From Cellulophaga algicola DSM 14237 (GTDB lineage Bacteria > Bacteroidota > Bacteroidia > Flavobacteriales > Flavobacteriaceae), in assembly GCF_000186265.1 (NCBI RefSeq), contig NC_014934.1:1860001-1924000 (forward strand): a stretch of 64,000 nt of DNA, read 5' to 3'. How positions within the stretch are numbered: position 1 is the stretch's first letter; each line of letters opens with the position of its first letter. The notes under the pieces were generated by a model. It made no database searches. It worked only from the letters and a program-made list of their open reading frames with translations, and was not told the DNA's origin. Below are positions 17,535 through 27,443 of the stretch, in pieces. The position numbers were made by a program, and so were the translations under genes.

Positions 17535-20500
17535 ATGAAAGAGATATTCGTATTTGAACTCAAGTATCGGTTAAGAAGGCCGGCGACTTACATTTATATT
17601 TTCTTGATGTTTATTATTCCGTTACTAATGGCGGTATTTGCAGATTCATCAACAGCACAATTTACCAATAGTCCCAATGCAATTATAGGAGTTTTAGGGG
17701 GTATGAGTGTGTTAGGTTTATTCTTTTATGCGGCTATAATGGGAGTTGCTGTATTCAGAGATGAAGATCATAAAACTGCACAAACCTATTTTACATTTCC
17801 TATTACCGAGAAGAGTTATATACTAGGGCGTTTCTTTGGTAGTTTTACTATTGTAACCTTTATGAATATTGCCGCAATGTTTGGTGCAATAACTGGTTTT
17901 GTTATTGGTTCTTTGCTAGATCGGCCAGATTATGGAACCTATACAGGTTTTAATTTTGCTTCTTACTTTTGGCCTTTCTTATATTTTATGATGTTTAACG
18001 CATTTTTCATCGGAAGTTTATTCTTTTCCTTGATGACCTTTTTTAAGCGCATGTCTATTTTATATTTAGGCGGTATCGTATTGCTTATTTTAACCATTGC
18101 TTCTTCTCAATTATTGGCTAGTTTAGATACAGAATGGCTTAGCATATATGTTGATCCTTTTGGAGAAACAGCACATGGGTACTTAACTAAATATTGGTCT
18201 ATTGATGAGCTAAATACAACGCAATTATCATTAACGGGCAAACTGGCTATAAACAGACTGCTTTGGTTGGGTATTTCCTTGATAATCTTTTTTATTACCT
18301 TATTTAGTTTTTCATATAAGGGTTTTTTAAATGCTTCTAAAAAGAAGAAGTCTGTTGAAAGTAAAGAGGAATATGTTCCATCAATTGTCGCAGGGAATAT
18401 TACGCAGGTATTTACTAAAAAATCGCGTTGGGAAAACCTTTTATCTTTGAGTAAAATAGAATTTATTTCTATTGTTAAAGAGACAGTTTTTGTTATTTTA
18501 ATAGTAATTGGGGTTATCGTTGCAGGGTTTATAACCTATCAATCTAATCAAACCTATGGCACACCATCATTGCCATTAACGCGCTACATGGTTTTGCAGA
18601 TATCTAGTGGAATATCTTTGTTTTCTGTAATAATTTTGGTGCTTTATGCAGGCGAAGCCGTTCATAGGACTCGTAAAAACAAAACCTTTGAGTTTTATGA
18701 TGCTTTACCGGTAAGTAACTTAACCTTATATGTTTCTAAAATTGTTGCTTTATTTGGGGTAGCTGTCGTACTTACACTTTTAAATGTAGTAGTAGGTATG
18801 TTATACCAAACCTTCAATGGCTATTTTAATTATGAGCTAGGAATGTATTTGACCTATAATTTCACGAAAATATTCCCAACGTATTTAATGACGGTATTGT
18901 TGGCTTTCTTTATTCATGTTTTAGTGAATAATAAATTTTTAGGTCACTTTTTAGTGATTGTTATTTATGTTGGCCTACCTATATTATTTGGTTTAGCTTT
19001 TAAAACGTCTAATCCGTTAGTAATTTTTGGTAATACACCTGGGAGTTTTTTAAGTGATTTAAATGGTTTTGGTCATTACATGGCGGGAGAATTTTGGTTA
19101 AACTTATACTGGATCTTGTTTACGTGTATTTTGGCTACTATAGGTAATGTCTTTTGGAATAGAGGATTTTATTCTTCTGCGAAAGAGCGCTTAAAAATAG
19201 CGAAGTCTCGTTTTTCAGGAAAAATTATGGCGCTAGCAGTATTCTTTTTATTGGCTTTTGCTTCTGTTGGTGGGTATGCTTATTATAACCTAAAAGTGTT
19301 GAACCAATTAGAAGATGGTAATTATGCAGATAAACTTAATGCTGAAGCTGAAAAGAAATATGGTAAGTATATTGATAAGCCGCACCTTCAGGTTATCGCT
19401 TTAAAAGCATCTATAGATATCTATCCTAAGGAGCGAAGTGTTAATGCCAAGGGAGAGTTTACGGTGACCAATAAGTTTAATGTTCCTATTGATACACTTT
19501 TAATGGAGCTAAAATTCCCGATTGCAGATACAAAAATTGAGCAGGTAATGTATAACGGACAAGAGCTAAAACCTTTTCTAAAGGATGAAGCTTACCGCCT
19601 ATTTATGTATAAGTTGCCAGCTACATTGCAACCAAAAGATACGGCACAATTAGTCATCAAAACTTCTGCCAAGACGCATGGTTTTTCTAGTGATAAAGAA
19701 ACAGCAATTTTAGAAAATGGTTCCTTTTTTACAGATGCTATTTTTCCTTCTTTTCATTATGATCGTGTTTTGAGTGATAACGGAGTTCGGAAAAAATATG
19801 GTCTAGAGGAATTAGATTATTTAAACGCCCCGCGAACAGATAGTATCGCTTTACGTAAAAATTTATTTAATGAAGATGGGGATTATATGACTTTTGAGGC
19901 CACGGTAAGTACCAGTAATGATCAGATAGCAGTAGCTCCGGGAAAACTAACTAAGCAATGGAAAGAAGGAGAACGTAGTTATTTCAATTATAAATTGGAA
20001 GACAAAACAGATTATTTCTTCAGTTTCGTTTCTGCAGCTTATGCTATAGAAAATGATACTTGGACGGCACCTAGTGGAAAAAAAGTAACTATTGAAATCT
20101 ACCATTCGCCAAAACATAAAAAGAACTTAGCCTATTTTATAAAAGGGGTAAAAATTGCCTTAGACTATAATTCTAAGAATTTCTATGAGTATCCATATTC
20201 CGTAATTAGGGTAATTGAGTTTCCTGCACATTCTAATTATGCGCAATCTTTTGCGACTACGATACCTTATTCTGAAGATTTTGGATTTGTAGCAGATTTT
20301 TCAAAAGCAGAAGATTATAATTATGCCTTTAGAGTTACCTCTCATGAGGTTGCACACCAATGGTGGGGGCATATCGTAACACCTAGTAAAACTTCAGGTG
20401 CCAATATTATCTCTGAAACTTTAGCGGAGTATGCTTCTTTAATGACAATGAAGCAAGAGTATGGTGAAAACGGAATTAAATCATTTCTAAAAAATTCTCT

Positions 20501-21140
20501 AGACACCTATTTACGCGGTCGTCAGTTTAGCTTTAAACCAGAACGCTCTTTAATGAACGTAGAAACCGGTCAGTATATTTGGTATGAAAAAGGTTCCATG
20601 GTGATGTATGATTTACAGGATGTATTAGGTGAAGACGTGGTCAATAGAGGTCTTAAGTCTTTTTTAGAAGAATATAAATACAATCAAAAAGGAACTTACG
20701 CTACATCGGAAGATTTATATAATGCATTATATGCGGTTACTCCTGATACTTTAAAATATAAGGTTGATGACGGATTTAAAGAAATTGTCCTATATGAAAA
20801 TAGGGTGATGAGCGCCAAAACTAAAAAATTAGAAACGGGTAAATGGGAAACTACATTTATCGTAAACTCTAAAAAGATCTATTATGATGATAATGGTAAA
20901 GAAAAAAGCGTAGATGACAAAAAGAACTTAGTTGATGTTGGTTTGTTTGGAGAAGACACTACCAATGATGAAGGAGTAACCATTAAAAACCCGCTTTACT
21001 TTAAGTTAGATTGGTTAAAAGCTGGCGATAATACATTTACGATTATCACAGATAAGAAACCGCTAAAAGCAGGGATTGACCCTTATAATAAGTTAATAGA
21101 TCGTAATTCTGATGACAATCTATTATCGGTAGAAGAATAA
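17535..21140 (+). CDS. ABC permease fused to an M1-family aminopeptidase
   Basis: A 1201-residue fusion. The first ~580 residues hold two sets of about six membrane segments each, an ABC-2 type permease pair. A last membrane segment near residues 565-585 is followed by an extracytoplasmic M1 metallopeptidase (gluzincin) region of about 600 residues. The zinc site HEVAHQWWGH (His, Glu, His) is near residue 937, and the third ligand Glu is in the SETLAEYAS segment about 20 residues later. The upstream ATPase gene supplies the nucleotide-binding subunit. This architecture is known in Bacteroidota, but its substrate is not established. Confidence 0.92.
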   Translation: MKEIFVFELKYRLRRPATYIYIFLMFIIPLLMAVFADSSTAQFTNSPNAIIGVLGGMSVLGLFFYAAIMGVAVFRDEDHKTAQTYFTFPITEKSYILGRFFGSFTIVTFMNIAAMFGAITGFVIGSLLDRPDYGTYTGFNFASYFWPFLYFMMFNAFFIGSLFFSLMTFFKRMSILYLGGIVLLILTIASSQLLASLDTEWLSIYVDPFGETAHGYLTKYWSIDELNTTQLSLTGKLAINRLLWLGISLIIFFITLFSFSYKGFLNASKKKKSVESKEEYVPSIVAGNITQVFTKKSRWENLLSLSKIEFISIVKETVFVILIVIGVIVAGFITYQSNQTYGTPSLPLTRYMVLQISSGISLFSVIILVLYAGEAVHRTRKNKTFEFYDALPVSNLTLYVSKIVALFGVAVVLTLLNVVVGMLYQTFNGYFNYELGMYLTYNFTKIFPTYLMTVLLAFFIHVLVNNKFLGHFLVIVIYVGLPILFGLAFKTSNPLVIFGNTPGSFLSDLNGFGHYMAGEFWLNLYWILFTCILATIGNVFWNRGFYSSAKERLKIAKSRFSGKIMALAVFFLLAFASVGGYAYYNLKVLNQLEDGNYADKLNAEAEKKYGKYIDKPHLQVIALKASIDIYPKERSVNAKGEFTVTNKFNVPIDTLLMELKFPIADTKIEQVMYNGQELKPFLKDEAYRLFMYKLPATLQPKDTAQLVIKTSAKTHGFSSDKETAILENGSFFTDAIFPSFHYDRVLSDNGVRKKYGLEELDYLNAPRTDSIALRKNLFNEDGDYMTFEATVSTSNDQIAVAPGKLTKQWKEGERSYFNYKLEDKTDYFFSFVSAAYAIENDTWTAPSGKKVTIEIYHSPKHKKNLAYFIKGVKIALDYNSKNFYEYPYSVIRVIEFPAHSNYAQSFATTIPYSEDFGFVADFSKAEDYNYAFRVTSHEVAHQWWGHIVTPSKTSGANIISETLAEYASLMTMKQEYGENGIKSFLKNSLDTYLRGRQFSFKPERSLMNVETGQYIWYEKGSMVMYDLQDVLGEDVVNRGLKSFLEEYKYNQKGTYATSEDLYNALYAVTPDTLKYKVDDGFKEIVLYENRVMSAKTKKLETGKWETTFIVNSKKIYYDDNGKEKSVDDKKNLVDVGLFGEDTTNDEGVTIKNPLYFKLDWLKAGDNTFTIITDKKPLKAGIDPYNKLIDRNSDDNLLSVEE

Positions 21141-21166
21141 TAGAAATGTTAGCGTTGTAGATTACT

Positions 21167-21196
21167 AAAAGCAAGGATAAGTTCCTTGCTTTTTTA
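21167..21196. terminator. Bidirectional terminator between convergent genes
   Basis: Stem AAAAGCAAGGA/TCCTTGCTTTT (21167-21177 with 21183-21193) over a 5-base loop ends in T. It separates the permease-peptidase gene from the convergent YchJ-type gene, whose stop codon it touches. Confidence 0.75.
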
Positions 21197-21586
21197 GTCT
21201 TCTGCTAAACCTAAATACATCCAATTGCCTTCTTCTTTCACAAATGCAGATTTTTCATGGATTACTTCAACTGCTCCTTGATCAAAATAGTAGGCATTAA
21301 AGGTTACAGTTCCTTCTGTATCTGTCGCCTTTCCTTTGGTGGTGGTGAGTACTTCAAGGCGAACCCATTCTACAGATTTAGCCCATTTTTCAATCGCCTT
21401 TTTTTCTTTAATAGGGCGTGTACTGCTATGGTGACTCTTCATCAAATAGTCTCCATTGGCCAAAGTGAAAGCAGTATACCTAGATCGCATTAATTGTTCT
21501 GCTGTTTCCACGTTAGAAAGCTTGCTATGGGCTAATTTGCAGCAAGTGTTGTAGTTTTTGTTCGCGCCGCAAGGACAATTTATCAT
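21194..21586 (-). CDS. YchJ family protein (SEC-C zinc-binding motif)
   Basis: A 130-residue protein opening with the SEC-C-type motif CPCGANKNYNTCC (residues 4-16), which binds zinc. The rest is the YchJ NTF2-like domain, with AEQLMRSRYTAFTLANGDYLMKSHH near residue 30 and a closing EGNWMYLGLAED. Length and domain order match YchJ. Function is not established. Its start region lies just upstream of the divergent EamA transporter gene. Confidence 0.87.
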   Translation of the reverse strand: MINCPCGANKNYNTCCKLAHSKLSNVETAEQLMRSRYTAFTLANGDYLMKSHHSSTRPIKEKKAIEKWAKSVEWVRLEVLTTTKGKATDTEGTVTFNAYYFDQGAVEVIHEKSAFVKEEGNWMYLGLAED

Positions 21587-21653
21587 AATGTTTGCTTTGT
21601 TTGGTTTTTATCGCGTAATTATTCAGAGATTTGCAGCCTCAAAAAAAATAAAA

Positions 21654-22547
21654 ATGAATAATCATTTAAAAGGGGTCTTGTATGTTGGTGTTGGAGCTGC
21701 AAGTTATGGAATACTCGCCACTTTTGTAAAGTTTGCCAATAACAATGGTTCTGGAACCGCAGGTCTTGCTTTTGCACAATATTTTGTTGGTGTGGTTGTG
21801 CTTACCTTGCTTTCTTTTTTATTTTCTAAAAAGAATACTGCGCCTACCGATAAAAAAGAAATAAGAAAGGATAAGTTAAAGCTAGTTGCTTTTGGTAGTT
21901 TTCTAGGGCTTACCAGTAGCTTCTATTACTTGTCCATACAGTATATTCCAGTTTCTGTGGGGATCATACTTCTAATGCAAACCATATGGATGGGAGTTGT
22001 CTTGGAGTTTTTTATGAATAGAAAACTAGTGACTCAAAAGAAAATAATTGGGGCTGGTGCGGTAATTATTGGAACATTATTAGCAGCTAAGATATTTGAG
22101 GTAGACGCTGCCTTAAATTTTAAAGGACTAATTTTTGGTTTGCTAGCAGCACTATGTTATACTGGTACCTTATATGCAACAAGTAGTATTGCTCTGGAGT
22201 TACCTTTATTTACTAGAAGTAAATATTTAATCTTGGGTGGCTTAATAGTCACTATGATTTTCTGGAATGTTCAGATAATTGCTGACTTTGATTGGTGGGT
22301 ATTTTTAAAATGGGGTACTTTTCTTGGTTTTTTTGGTACAATTTTACCTCCTATATTATTTAATAAAGGTATACCTGTTATTGGCACTGGCTTAGGGAGT
22401 ATTATATCTGCTTTAGAGATTCCTATTTCAGTAATGAGTGCTTACTTAATCTTACATGAAGAGATTAGCTCTTTGCAGTGGTTAGGAATTCTGATTATAC
22501 TAATTTCAGTAGTTTACATCAACCTGAAGCCTAAAGCAAAGAAGTGA
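21654..22547 (+). CDS. EamA-family (DMT superfamily) transporter
   Basis: The start is set at the ATG at 21654 (297 residues); an in-frame ATG at 21558 would overlap the divergent YchJ gene and add a non-conserved leader. Ten hydrophobic segments form two EamA repeats, the second ending with the LHEEISSLQWLGILIILISV segment that marks the family. Members export or import small metabolites, amino acids or nucleotide sugars across the inner membrane. Substrate cannot be assigned. Confidence 0.88.
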   Translation: MNNHLKGVLYVGVGAASYGILATFVKFANNNGSGTAGLAFAQYFVGVVVLTLLSFLFSKKNTAPTDKKEIRKDKLKLVAFGSFLGLTSSFYYLSIQYIPVSVGIILLMQTIWMGVVLEFFMNRKLVTQKKIIGAGAVIIGTLLAAKIFEVDAALNFKGLIFGLLAALCYTGTLYATSSIALELPLFTRSKYLILGGLIVTMIFWNVQIIADFDWWVFLKWGTFLGFFGTILPPILFNKGIPVIGTGLGSIISALEIPISVMSAYLILHEEISSLQWLGILIILISVVYINLKPKAKK

Positions 22548-22573
22548 TAGTTGTTTTAGGCAAGAGCATTTTA

Positions 22574-23797
22574 TTATTTTCCAATATTACCAATCCAAGT
22601 ATAGGCAACCATCATTATAAAAACGGCTAATTGCGTGAATAGTAATGTGGTGAATAAAGGGCAAATCAAGGCTACAAGTATCATTGCACATCCATAAGCA
22701 ATTCCGAAGATTCTTGGCTTCTTTTTTTGGAGGAGAAGTGCTCCTGGTAACGGAATTAGGGCACAGATAAACGCGATGCCTAATGTTAGGCCGTATTGAA
22801 TGCCAAATGCGTAAAATAAAGTGATGGAGATTAGGCCTAATAGTGCTAATCCGCCGAAAACCATACCGCTGATTTTTTCATTTTTATTAAGTAAAAACTT
22901 CCCGTATTTATCAAAATTAAGAATCGTATTAGATAAGGGCTCCATGATCCATCCACCAAGAGCAAAAAGGAGGTATGCTACAATTAACGGTATGGCTACA
23001 TAGGATAAGCCTGCACTATCTAATAAGCTAACAGCTACTCTATAAGCAACATACAAGCCAATAATAAATACCCATTGGTTTTTTGATGACTGTTTTGCCA
23101 TCCAAAAAGAATACTTTAAATACCATCTGTAAATGGGGTTTTTACTTTTTAAGGCAGTTGTCATCCCTTCACGTGCATATTCAAAATTAGGATCAAACTG
23201 TAAAGCTTGTTTAAAATGTTCTAAAGCTTTTTTGTGATTTCCATTTTCTAATTCTACCCAACCCACATTTGCGTGCGAATAGCTGTCTTCTGGATTGTCA
23301 TATAAAATATCTTCAACAGTTTGGTTGGCCTCAGGGATTCTATTGAGTTTTGTAAGTATTTGCGCTCTTAGATTTAAACAATATGCATTTTTTGCATCGA
23401 TTTTTAAGCCTTCACTTACTGCTGCTAAACCTTCATTAAATTTTTTCTTTTGAAGTAATAACCCCGCTTTAAGGCCAAAATAATCTGCGTCATATGGGTT
23501 TATGGCAATCGCCATGTCGATGAATTTTTGCGATTCTGAAAAATCATCTTGTTGTAACTTAATTTTCGCCTTTAAATAAAAAATATTAGCATCATTAGGG
23601 GTGTCATGTAATAAGCTATCCGAAATTGCTTCTGCTTCGTCTAGTTGTTTTTCATTCAAATAGCAAATTGCTAAATAAAACTTACTAGTCCAATCTTGAT
23701 GATCTTCGGTAATTGCTTTCTTAAAATAGGTTATAGCATCTTTTGTGCGTCCTAATTCGAGCAATTGAATTCCTCTATCTCTATGCACGGACTCCAT
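22574..23797 (-). CDS. TPR-repeat membrane protein
   Basis: A 407-residue protein. Residues 1-215 are about six tetratricopeptide repeats, with phrases such as YFKKAITEDHQDWTSKFYLA and ALEHFKQALQFDPNFEYARE. The C-terminal half has about six hydrophobic segments (near residues 240-400). It starts within the TAATG that ends the upstream TPR-AAA+ gene, so translation is coupled and the two proteins probably act together. No family with a known role is recognised. Confidence 0.8.
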   Translation of the reverse strand: MESVHRDRGIQLLELGRTKDAITYFKKAITEDHQDWTSKFYLAICYLNEKQLDEAEAISDSLLHDTPNDANIFYLKAKIKLQQDDFSESQKFIDMAIAINPYDADYFGLKAGLLLQKKKFNEGLAAVSEGLKIDAKNAYCLNLRAQILTKLNRIPEANQTVEDILYDNPEDSYSHANVGWVELENGNHKKALEHFKQALQFDPNFEYAREGMTTALKSKNPIYRWYLKYSFWMAKQSSKNQWVFIIGLYVAYRVAVSLLDSAGLSYVAIPLIVAYLLFALGGWIMEPLSNTILNFDKYGKFLLNKNEKISGMVFGGLALLGLISITLFYAFGIQYGLTLGIAFICALIPLPGALLLQKKKPRIFGIAYGCAMILVALICPLFTTLLFTQLAVFIMMVAYTWIGNIGK

Positions 23798-25104
23798 TAT
23801 TTTTTGATGTTTAAATAGGTCAATATTTCATCATACAAACCGCCATCATTGGAGTATAAGGCATAATTTTTAGCAGAACTAAACCATTCTTTGGTGCTGG
23901 ATTTCATTTTTTTGGCGGCTTTTAAAATATCTTTTGTAGATAGGGGTTTTGGGATACCGTCTTTGAAGGCTTCTTCTAATTTACTTTCAATAGCAACATC
24001 TATAGTCGCTTTAATATCTGCTCCTGAAAATTCTTTAGTAACTTTTGCTAATGAAGAATAGTCGATGGTTTCTATAGGCTTATCTTTCAATTGAATGGTA
24101 AAAATCTCCTCTCTTGCCTCAACATCTGGAGGAGAAACAAAAATGATACGGTCAAAACGGCCAGGTCTTCTAAAAGCAGGGTCTAAATACCATGGTGCAT
24201 TAGTGGCTCCAATGACCAAAATCCCATCATTATCTGCGTCAATACCGTCTAATTCTGCCAAAAACTGGTTGATTACCGTTCGTCCAGAATTTTTATTCAT
24301 ATCATTTCTATTGGCACCTAGCGCGTCAATTTCATCAATAAATATAACGCAAGGGGTGTTTTCTCGTGCGGTTTCAAATATTTCATGTAGGTTGCGCTCA
24401 GAGCTTCCTATCCACATATCAAGAATATCATTAATTCCTACGTTAATAAAGTTGGCGTTGATCTCACCGGCCGTAGCTCTTGCTAAGTGTGTTTTACCGC
24501 ATCCGGGAGGACCATAAAGTAATATACCGCCTCCTATTTTTTTCCCGTATGCTTTATATAAATCTTTATGTTCAAGAGGTTTAATGATTTTTAGTGAAAT
24601 TTCTTTTTTCACATTTTGCATACCCCCAATATCTTTGAAGCTAACGTCTGGCTTTTTCATAAAAGAAATAGCATCATTATCTGCAAATTCATCATCAATT
24701 TCATCAAAAGAAGACGTAGTGGTTATTTTGAGCTTCCGATCAAAATCTTCATTTAAATAGGAAGGATCTATGGTTAATATGTCTTTGTACGTGTCTTGCG
24801 CATCATTGTAATTATCTTGGTTCAACTGGCAATAACACAGTAATTCTAAATAGGTGATATTATTAGAATTTTTAGTTATTTCTTCTAAAAGCACTTCTGC
24901 TGCTGAGGTTTTTCCTTGTTTGTAAAAACAATTAGCCAGTTCGTATTTTGCATCAGTATGCGTACTATCTAAATCGATACACCCATAAAGTTGTTTCTCG
25001 GCATTATCAAAATCGCCATTTTGCATATACAGTTTGGCAATTTGTAATTTTAAGGGAATATTATTTGGAGAAAAATTTAAGGCCTCTAATAAACTTTCAA
25101 GCAT
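23797..25104 (-). CDS. TPR-AAA+ ATPase, CDC48/FtsH-like
   Basis: A 435-residue protein with N-terminal TPR repeats (about 1-120) and one AAA+ domain (about 150-400). Walker A is GPPGCGKTHLA near residue 197, Walker B VIFIDEIDALG near residue 252, and the second region of homology has PAFRRPGRFDR near residue 310. The AAA+ sequence is closest in style to CDC48-type unfoldases and has no protease domain. It overlaps the TPR-membrane gene by one base. A chaperone role near the membrane is an inference. Confidence 0.85.
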   Translation of the reverse strand: MLESLLEALNFSPNNIPLKLQIAKLYMQNGDFDNAEKQLYGCIDLDSTHTDAKYELANCFYKQGKTSAAEVLLEEITKNSNNITYLELLCYCQLNQDNYNDAQDTYKDILTIDPSYLNEDFDRKLKITTTSSFDEIDDEFADNDAISFMKKPDVSFKDIGGMQNVKKEISLKIIKPLEHKDLYKAYGKKIGGGILLYGPPGCGKTHLARATAGEINANFINVGINDILDMWIGSSERNLHEIFETARENTPCVIFIDEIDALGANRNDMNKNSGRTVINQFLAELDGIDADNDGILVIGATNAPWYLDPAFRRPGRFDRIIFVSPPDVEAREEIFTIQLKDKPIETIDYSSLAKVTKEFSGADIKATIDVAIESKLEEAFKDGIPKPLSTKDILKAAKKMKSSTKEWFSSAKNYALYSNDGGLYDEILTYLNIKK

Positions 25105-25137
25105 GTAATTTAATTTTGACGTATAAAAATATCATTT

Positions 25138-26040
25138 CTAAACCCAATCCTTCGGGTTTTTAAGCACATTTATCAATTTTTCTTCTTCACTGCCTGCTTC
25201 TGGCTGATGATCATAAACCCATTGAACGTGTGGAGGTAGGCTCATAAGAATACTTTCAATACGCCCATTTGTTTTTAAACCGAATAAGGTGCCTTTATCA
25301 TGTACTAGGTTGAACTCTACATAACGACCACGGCGAATCTCTTGCCATTTGCGTTGTTCTGCGCTATAGTCCGCATCTTTATGTTTTATAACGATAGGTA
25401 CATAAGCATCTAAAAAACTATTTCCTACTTCGCTTACAAAATTAAACCAATCCTCCATTTTCATTTCTTCGGTAACTTTGCAATAATCAAAAAAGAGTCC
25501 TCCTATACCACGGCCTTCATCTCTATGAGTATTCCAGAAGTACTCGTCACACCTTTTCTTGTATGTAGTGTAAAAGTTAGGGTTATGTGCATCACAGGCT
25601 TTTTTGCAAACGGAATGAAAATGGGTAGCATCTTCCTCAAAAAGATAATAAGGGGTTAAATCTTGACCACCACCAAACCATTGGTCTACAATGTTACCTT
25701 CTTTGTCATACATTTCAAAATAGCGCCAGTTTGCATGAACTGTGGGGACCATAGGGTTTTTAGGATGGAGAACTAAACTTAAGCCGCAGGCGAAAAAATC
25801 AGCATCTTCGACCCCAAAATATTTTTGCATACTCTCTGGTAAGGCACCATGTACTTCAGAGATATTTACGCCGCCTTTTTCAAAAACCGCACCATTTTCA
25901 ATGACGCGTGTTCTGCCACCGCCACCTTCTGGCCGCTCCCAGAGGTCTTCCTGAAACTTAACGGAACCATCTACTTCTTGCAATTTAGAAGTGATAGTGT
26001 CTTGTAATTTTTGAATATACGTGTAAAACTTATCTTTCAT
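25138..26040 (-). CDS. hemF: Oxygen-dependent coproporphyrinogen III oxidase
   Basis: The start is set at the ATG at 26040 (300 residues, the normal HemF length); an in-frame ATG at 26052 adds four residues. HemF uses O2 to convert coproporphyrinogen III to protoporphyrinogen IX. Family marks are the VHANWRYFEM segment near residue 100, WFGGGQDLTPYY near residue 122, and RRGRYVEFNLVHDKGTLFGL near residue 245. Its 5' end overlaps the GNAT gene. An O2-requiring enzyme suits an aerobic organism. Confidence 0.97.
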   Translation of the reverse strand: MKDKFYTYIQKLQDTITSKLQEVDGSVKFQEDLWERPEGGGGRTRVIENGAVFEKGGVNISEVHGALPESMQKYFGVEDADFFACGLSLVLHPKNPMVPTVHANWRYFEMYDKEGNIVDQWFGGGQDLTPYYLFEEDATHFHSVCKKACDAHNPNFYTTYKKRCDEYFWNTHRDEGRGIGGLFFDYCKVTEEMKMEDWFNFVSEVGNSFLDAYVPIVIKHKDADYSAEQRKWQEIRRGRYVEFNLVHDKGTLFGLKTNGRIESILMSLPPHVQWVYDHQPEAGSEEEKLINVLKNPKDWV

Positions 26041-26566
26041 AATGTAATTCATAGAGCTCCATGTCTAAAGGGGCTTCGTTAGGCGGAGTGTGTTCTTTTG
26101 GAAGTGTTTTTATCCAGGTGTACTTATTGTTCTCTGCAACCTTTACACTGCCAATATTGGTTTTGTGTGTTATAATCTGTAAAATAGTTAATCCTAATTC
26201 TTCATGTGCCCAGTTAGAAATATACCGTACGGTTTTAGAAATAATTCCTTTACCTTCATAATCATAGCCAATACAATAGGCCAGTTCTGCCTGCTTTAAT
26301 GCTTTATCAATTTTTTTGACATAGATTAAACCGATTATGGTTCTAGTTTCTTTTTCTTTTAAGGTAAAAAGGAATTCGGTTTTAGCTTCTAATTCTTTTA
26401 CTTTTTGGCTAACGAATACTTCCGAAAGATTTGGGGTAAGATTATGCGCTAAGGTTTTGGGAAAATATCGTTTTAATCGATCAGCGTTTGCTACAGCAAA
26501 ATTACAAAGGCGCCATGAATCTTTAATTGCAATGGGTTCTATAGTGTAAATTTCGCGCTCTAACAT
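26030..26566 (-). CDS. GNAT-family N-acetyltransferase (RimJ/RimL-like)
   Basis: The start is set at the ATG at 26566 (178 residues); a TTG six bases upstream is less likely. The fold matches ribosomal-protein-type acetyltransferases: the AELAYCIGYDYEGKGIISKTVR segment near residues 93-115 carries the acetyl-CoA loop, and NIGSVKVAENNKYTW near residue 140 is the C-terminal strand-helix region. It overlaps the hemF start and lies in the heme operon, but no link to heme synthesis is known. The acceptor is unknown. Confidence 0.83.
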   Translation of the reverse strand: MLEREIYTIEPIAIKDSWRLCNFAVANADRLKRYFPKTLAHNLTPNLSEVFVSQKVKELEAKTEFLFTLKEKETRTIIGLIYVKKIDKALKQAELAYCIGYDYEGKGIISKTVRYISNWAHEELGLTILQIITHKTNIGSVKVAENNKYTWIKTLPKEHTPPNEAPLDMELYELHYER

Positions 26567-26609
26567 ATTCAATTTAAAATTTATATAAAGTGTTCTAATC
26601 GGTTGTAAT

Positions 26610-27383
26610 TTATGCTATTATATTTTTTTTAGTATGTTCTTCTATTTCTTTTTGTTTAATTATACCAACTGTTTTAATTGAAGCTGCTGTTACAGAAAGT
26701 GGAAGTACTAAAATGATGCCAATAACAGGAATAAATAAGAACAGCATAAAAATTATACCATTACCAATTGCGGCTCCTCTATTTTTTCTAACGAAACGTA
26801 TACTGTCTTTGTAGTTAAAATGCCGCTCTAAGGTGTAATCCATACTTCCAAAACCTGCATAATATGCTTGTAAAAGGAATAGTGCTATAGCCGAGAAAAT
26901 ATTTACTACAGGTATTATTTTAAGTAAAAGTAAGGGTACTGTATATAAGAGTTCTTTGCCAAGGTTCCGAATATTAAGTTTAATTCCACGCCATAACTGC
27001 TCATTAAAAGAGGTTTTCTGATGCTCATGGCTTTCTATACCTGTTAAGTGGGCTTCAATTTTTTCTGAAACAGGACTCATAAATGGTGCAGATAACGCCA
27101 TTACAATATGTTTATAGAGAATAAAGCCAATTACTAATATAATTAGACCACTAAACAATGTAGAAACAGATGTAAATGTTTCTTTACCAAAATCCCAAAC
27201 CCATAGTGTTGCAATAAATTCGCCAAAACTGCTCGATAAACTCCATGCGGCTACTCCTATTAGGGCTGCAGTGATTAAGCTAATGACCATTGGAATAAAA
27301 AAATATTTCCAGAGTTTAAGCTCTTTCATGAGGCTAAAGGTACCAGAATAAGATTTTATACCTAACAGAATATTCTTAAACAT
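26610..27383 (-). CDS. EI24 domain-containing membrane protein
   Basis: A 257-residue membrane protein of the EI24/CysZ type. Hydrophobic segments occur near residues 28-52, 68-92, 145-172 and 205-235, with the EKIEAHLTGIESHE loop between the second and third. The family includes CysZ sulfate permeases, but the Bacteroidota members have no proven substrate. It lies between hemE and the GNAT gene in the heme operon, which suggests shared transcription rather than shared chemistry. Confidence 0.83.
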   Translation of the reverse strand: MFKNILLGIKSYSGTFSLMKELKLWKYFFIPMVISLITAALIGVAAWSLSSSFGEFIATLWVWDFGKETFTSVSTLFSGLIILVIGFILYKHIVMALSAPFMSPVSEKIEAHLTGIESHEHQKTSFNEQLWRGIKLNIRNLGKELLYTVPLLLLKIIPVVNIFSAIALFLLQAYYAGFGSMDYTLERHFNYKDSIRFVRKNRGAAIGNGIIFMLFLFIPVIGIILVLPLSVTAASIKTVGIIKQKEIEEHTKKNIIA

Positions 27384-27443
27384 ATATTTCTTTTTTTATG
27401 GGGTCTATACTATAAATTTAAACTTTTAAAGCTAGACGGTTTA

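Noticed and set aside
24095-24517. 140-codon plus-strand frame
   Set aside because: Antisense to the AAA+ domain of the TPR-AAA+ gene.
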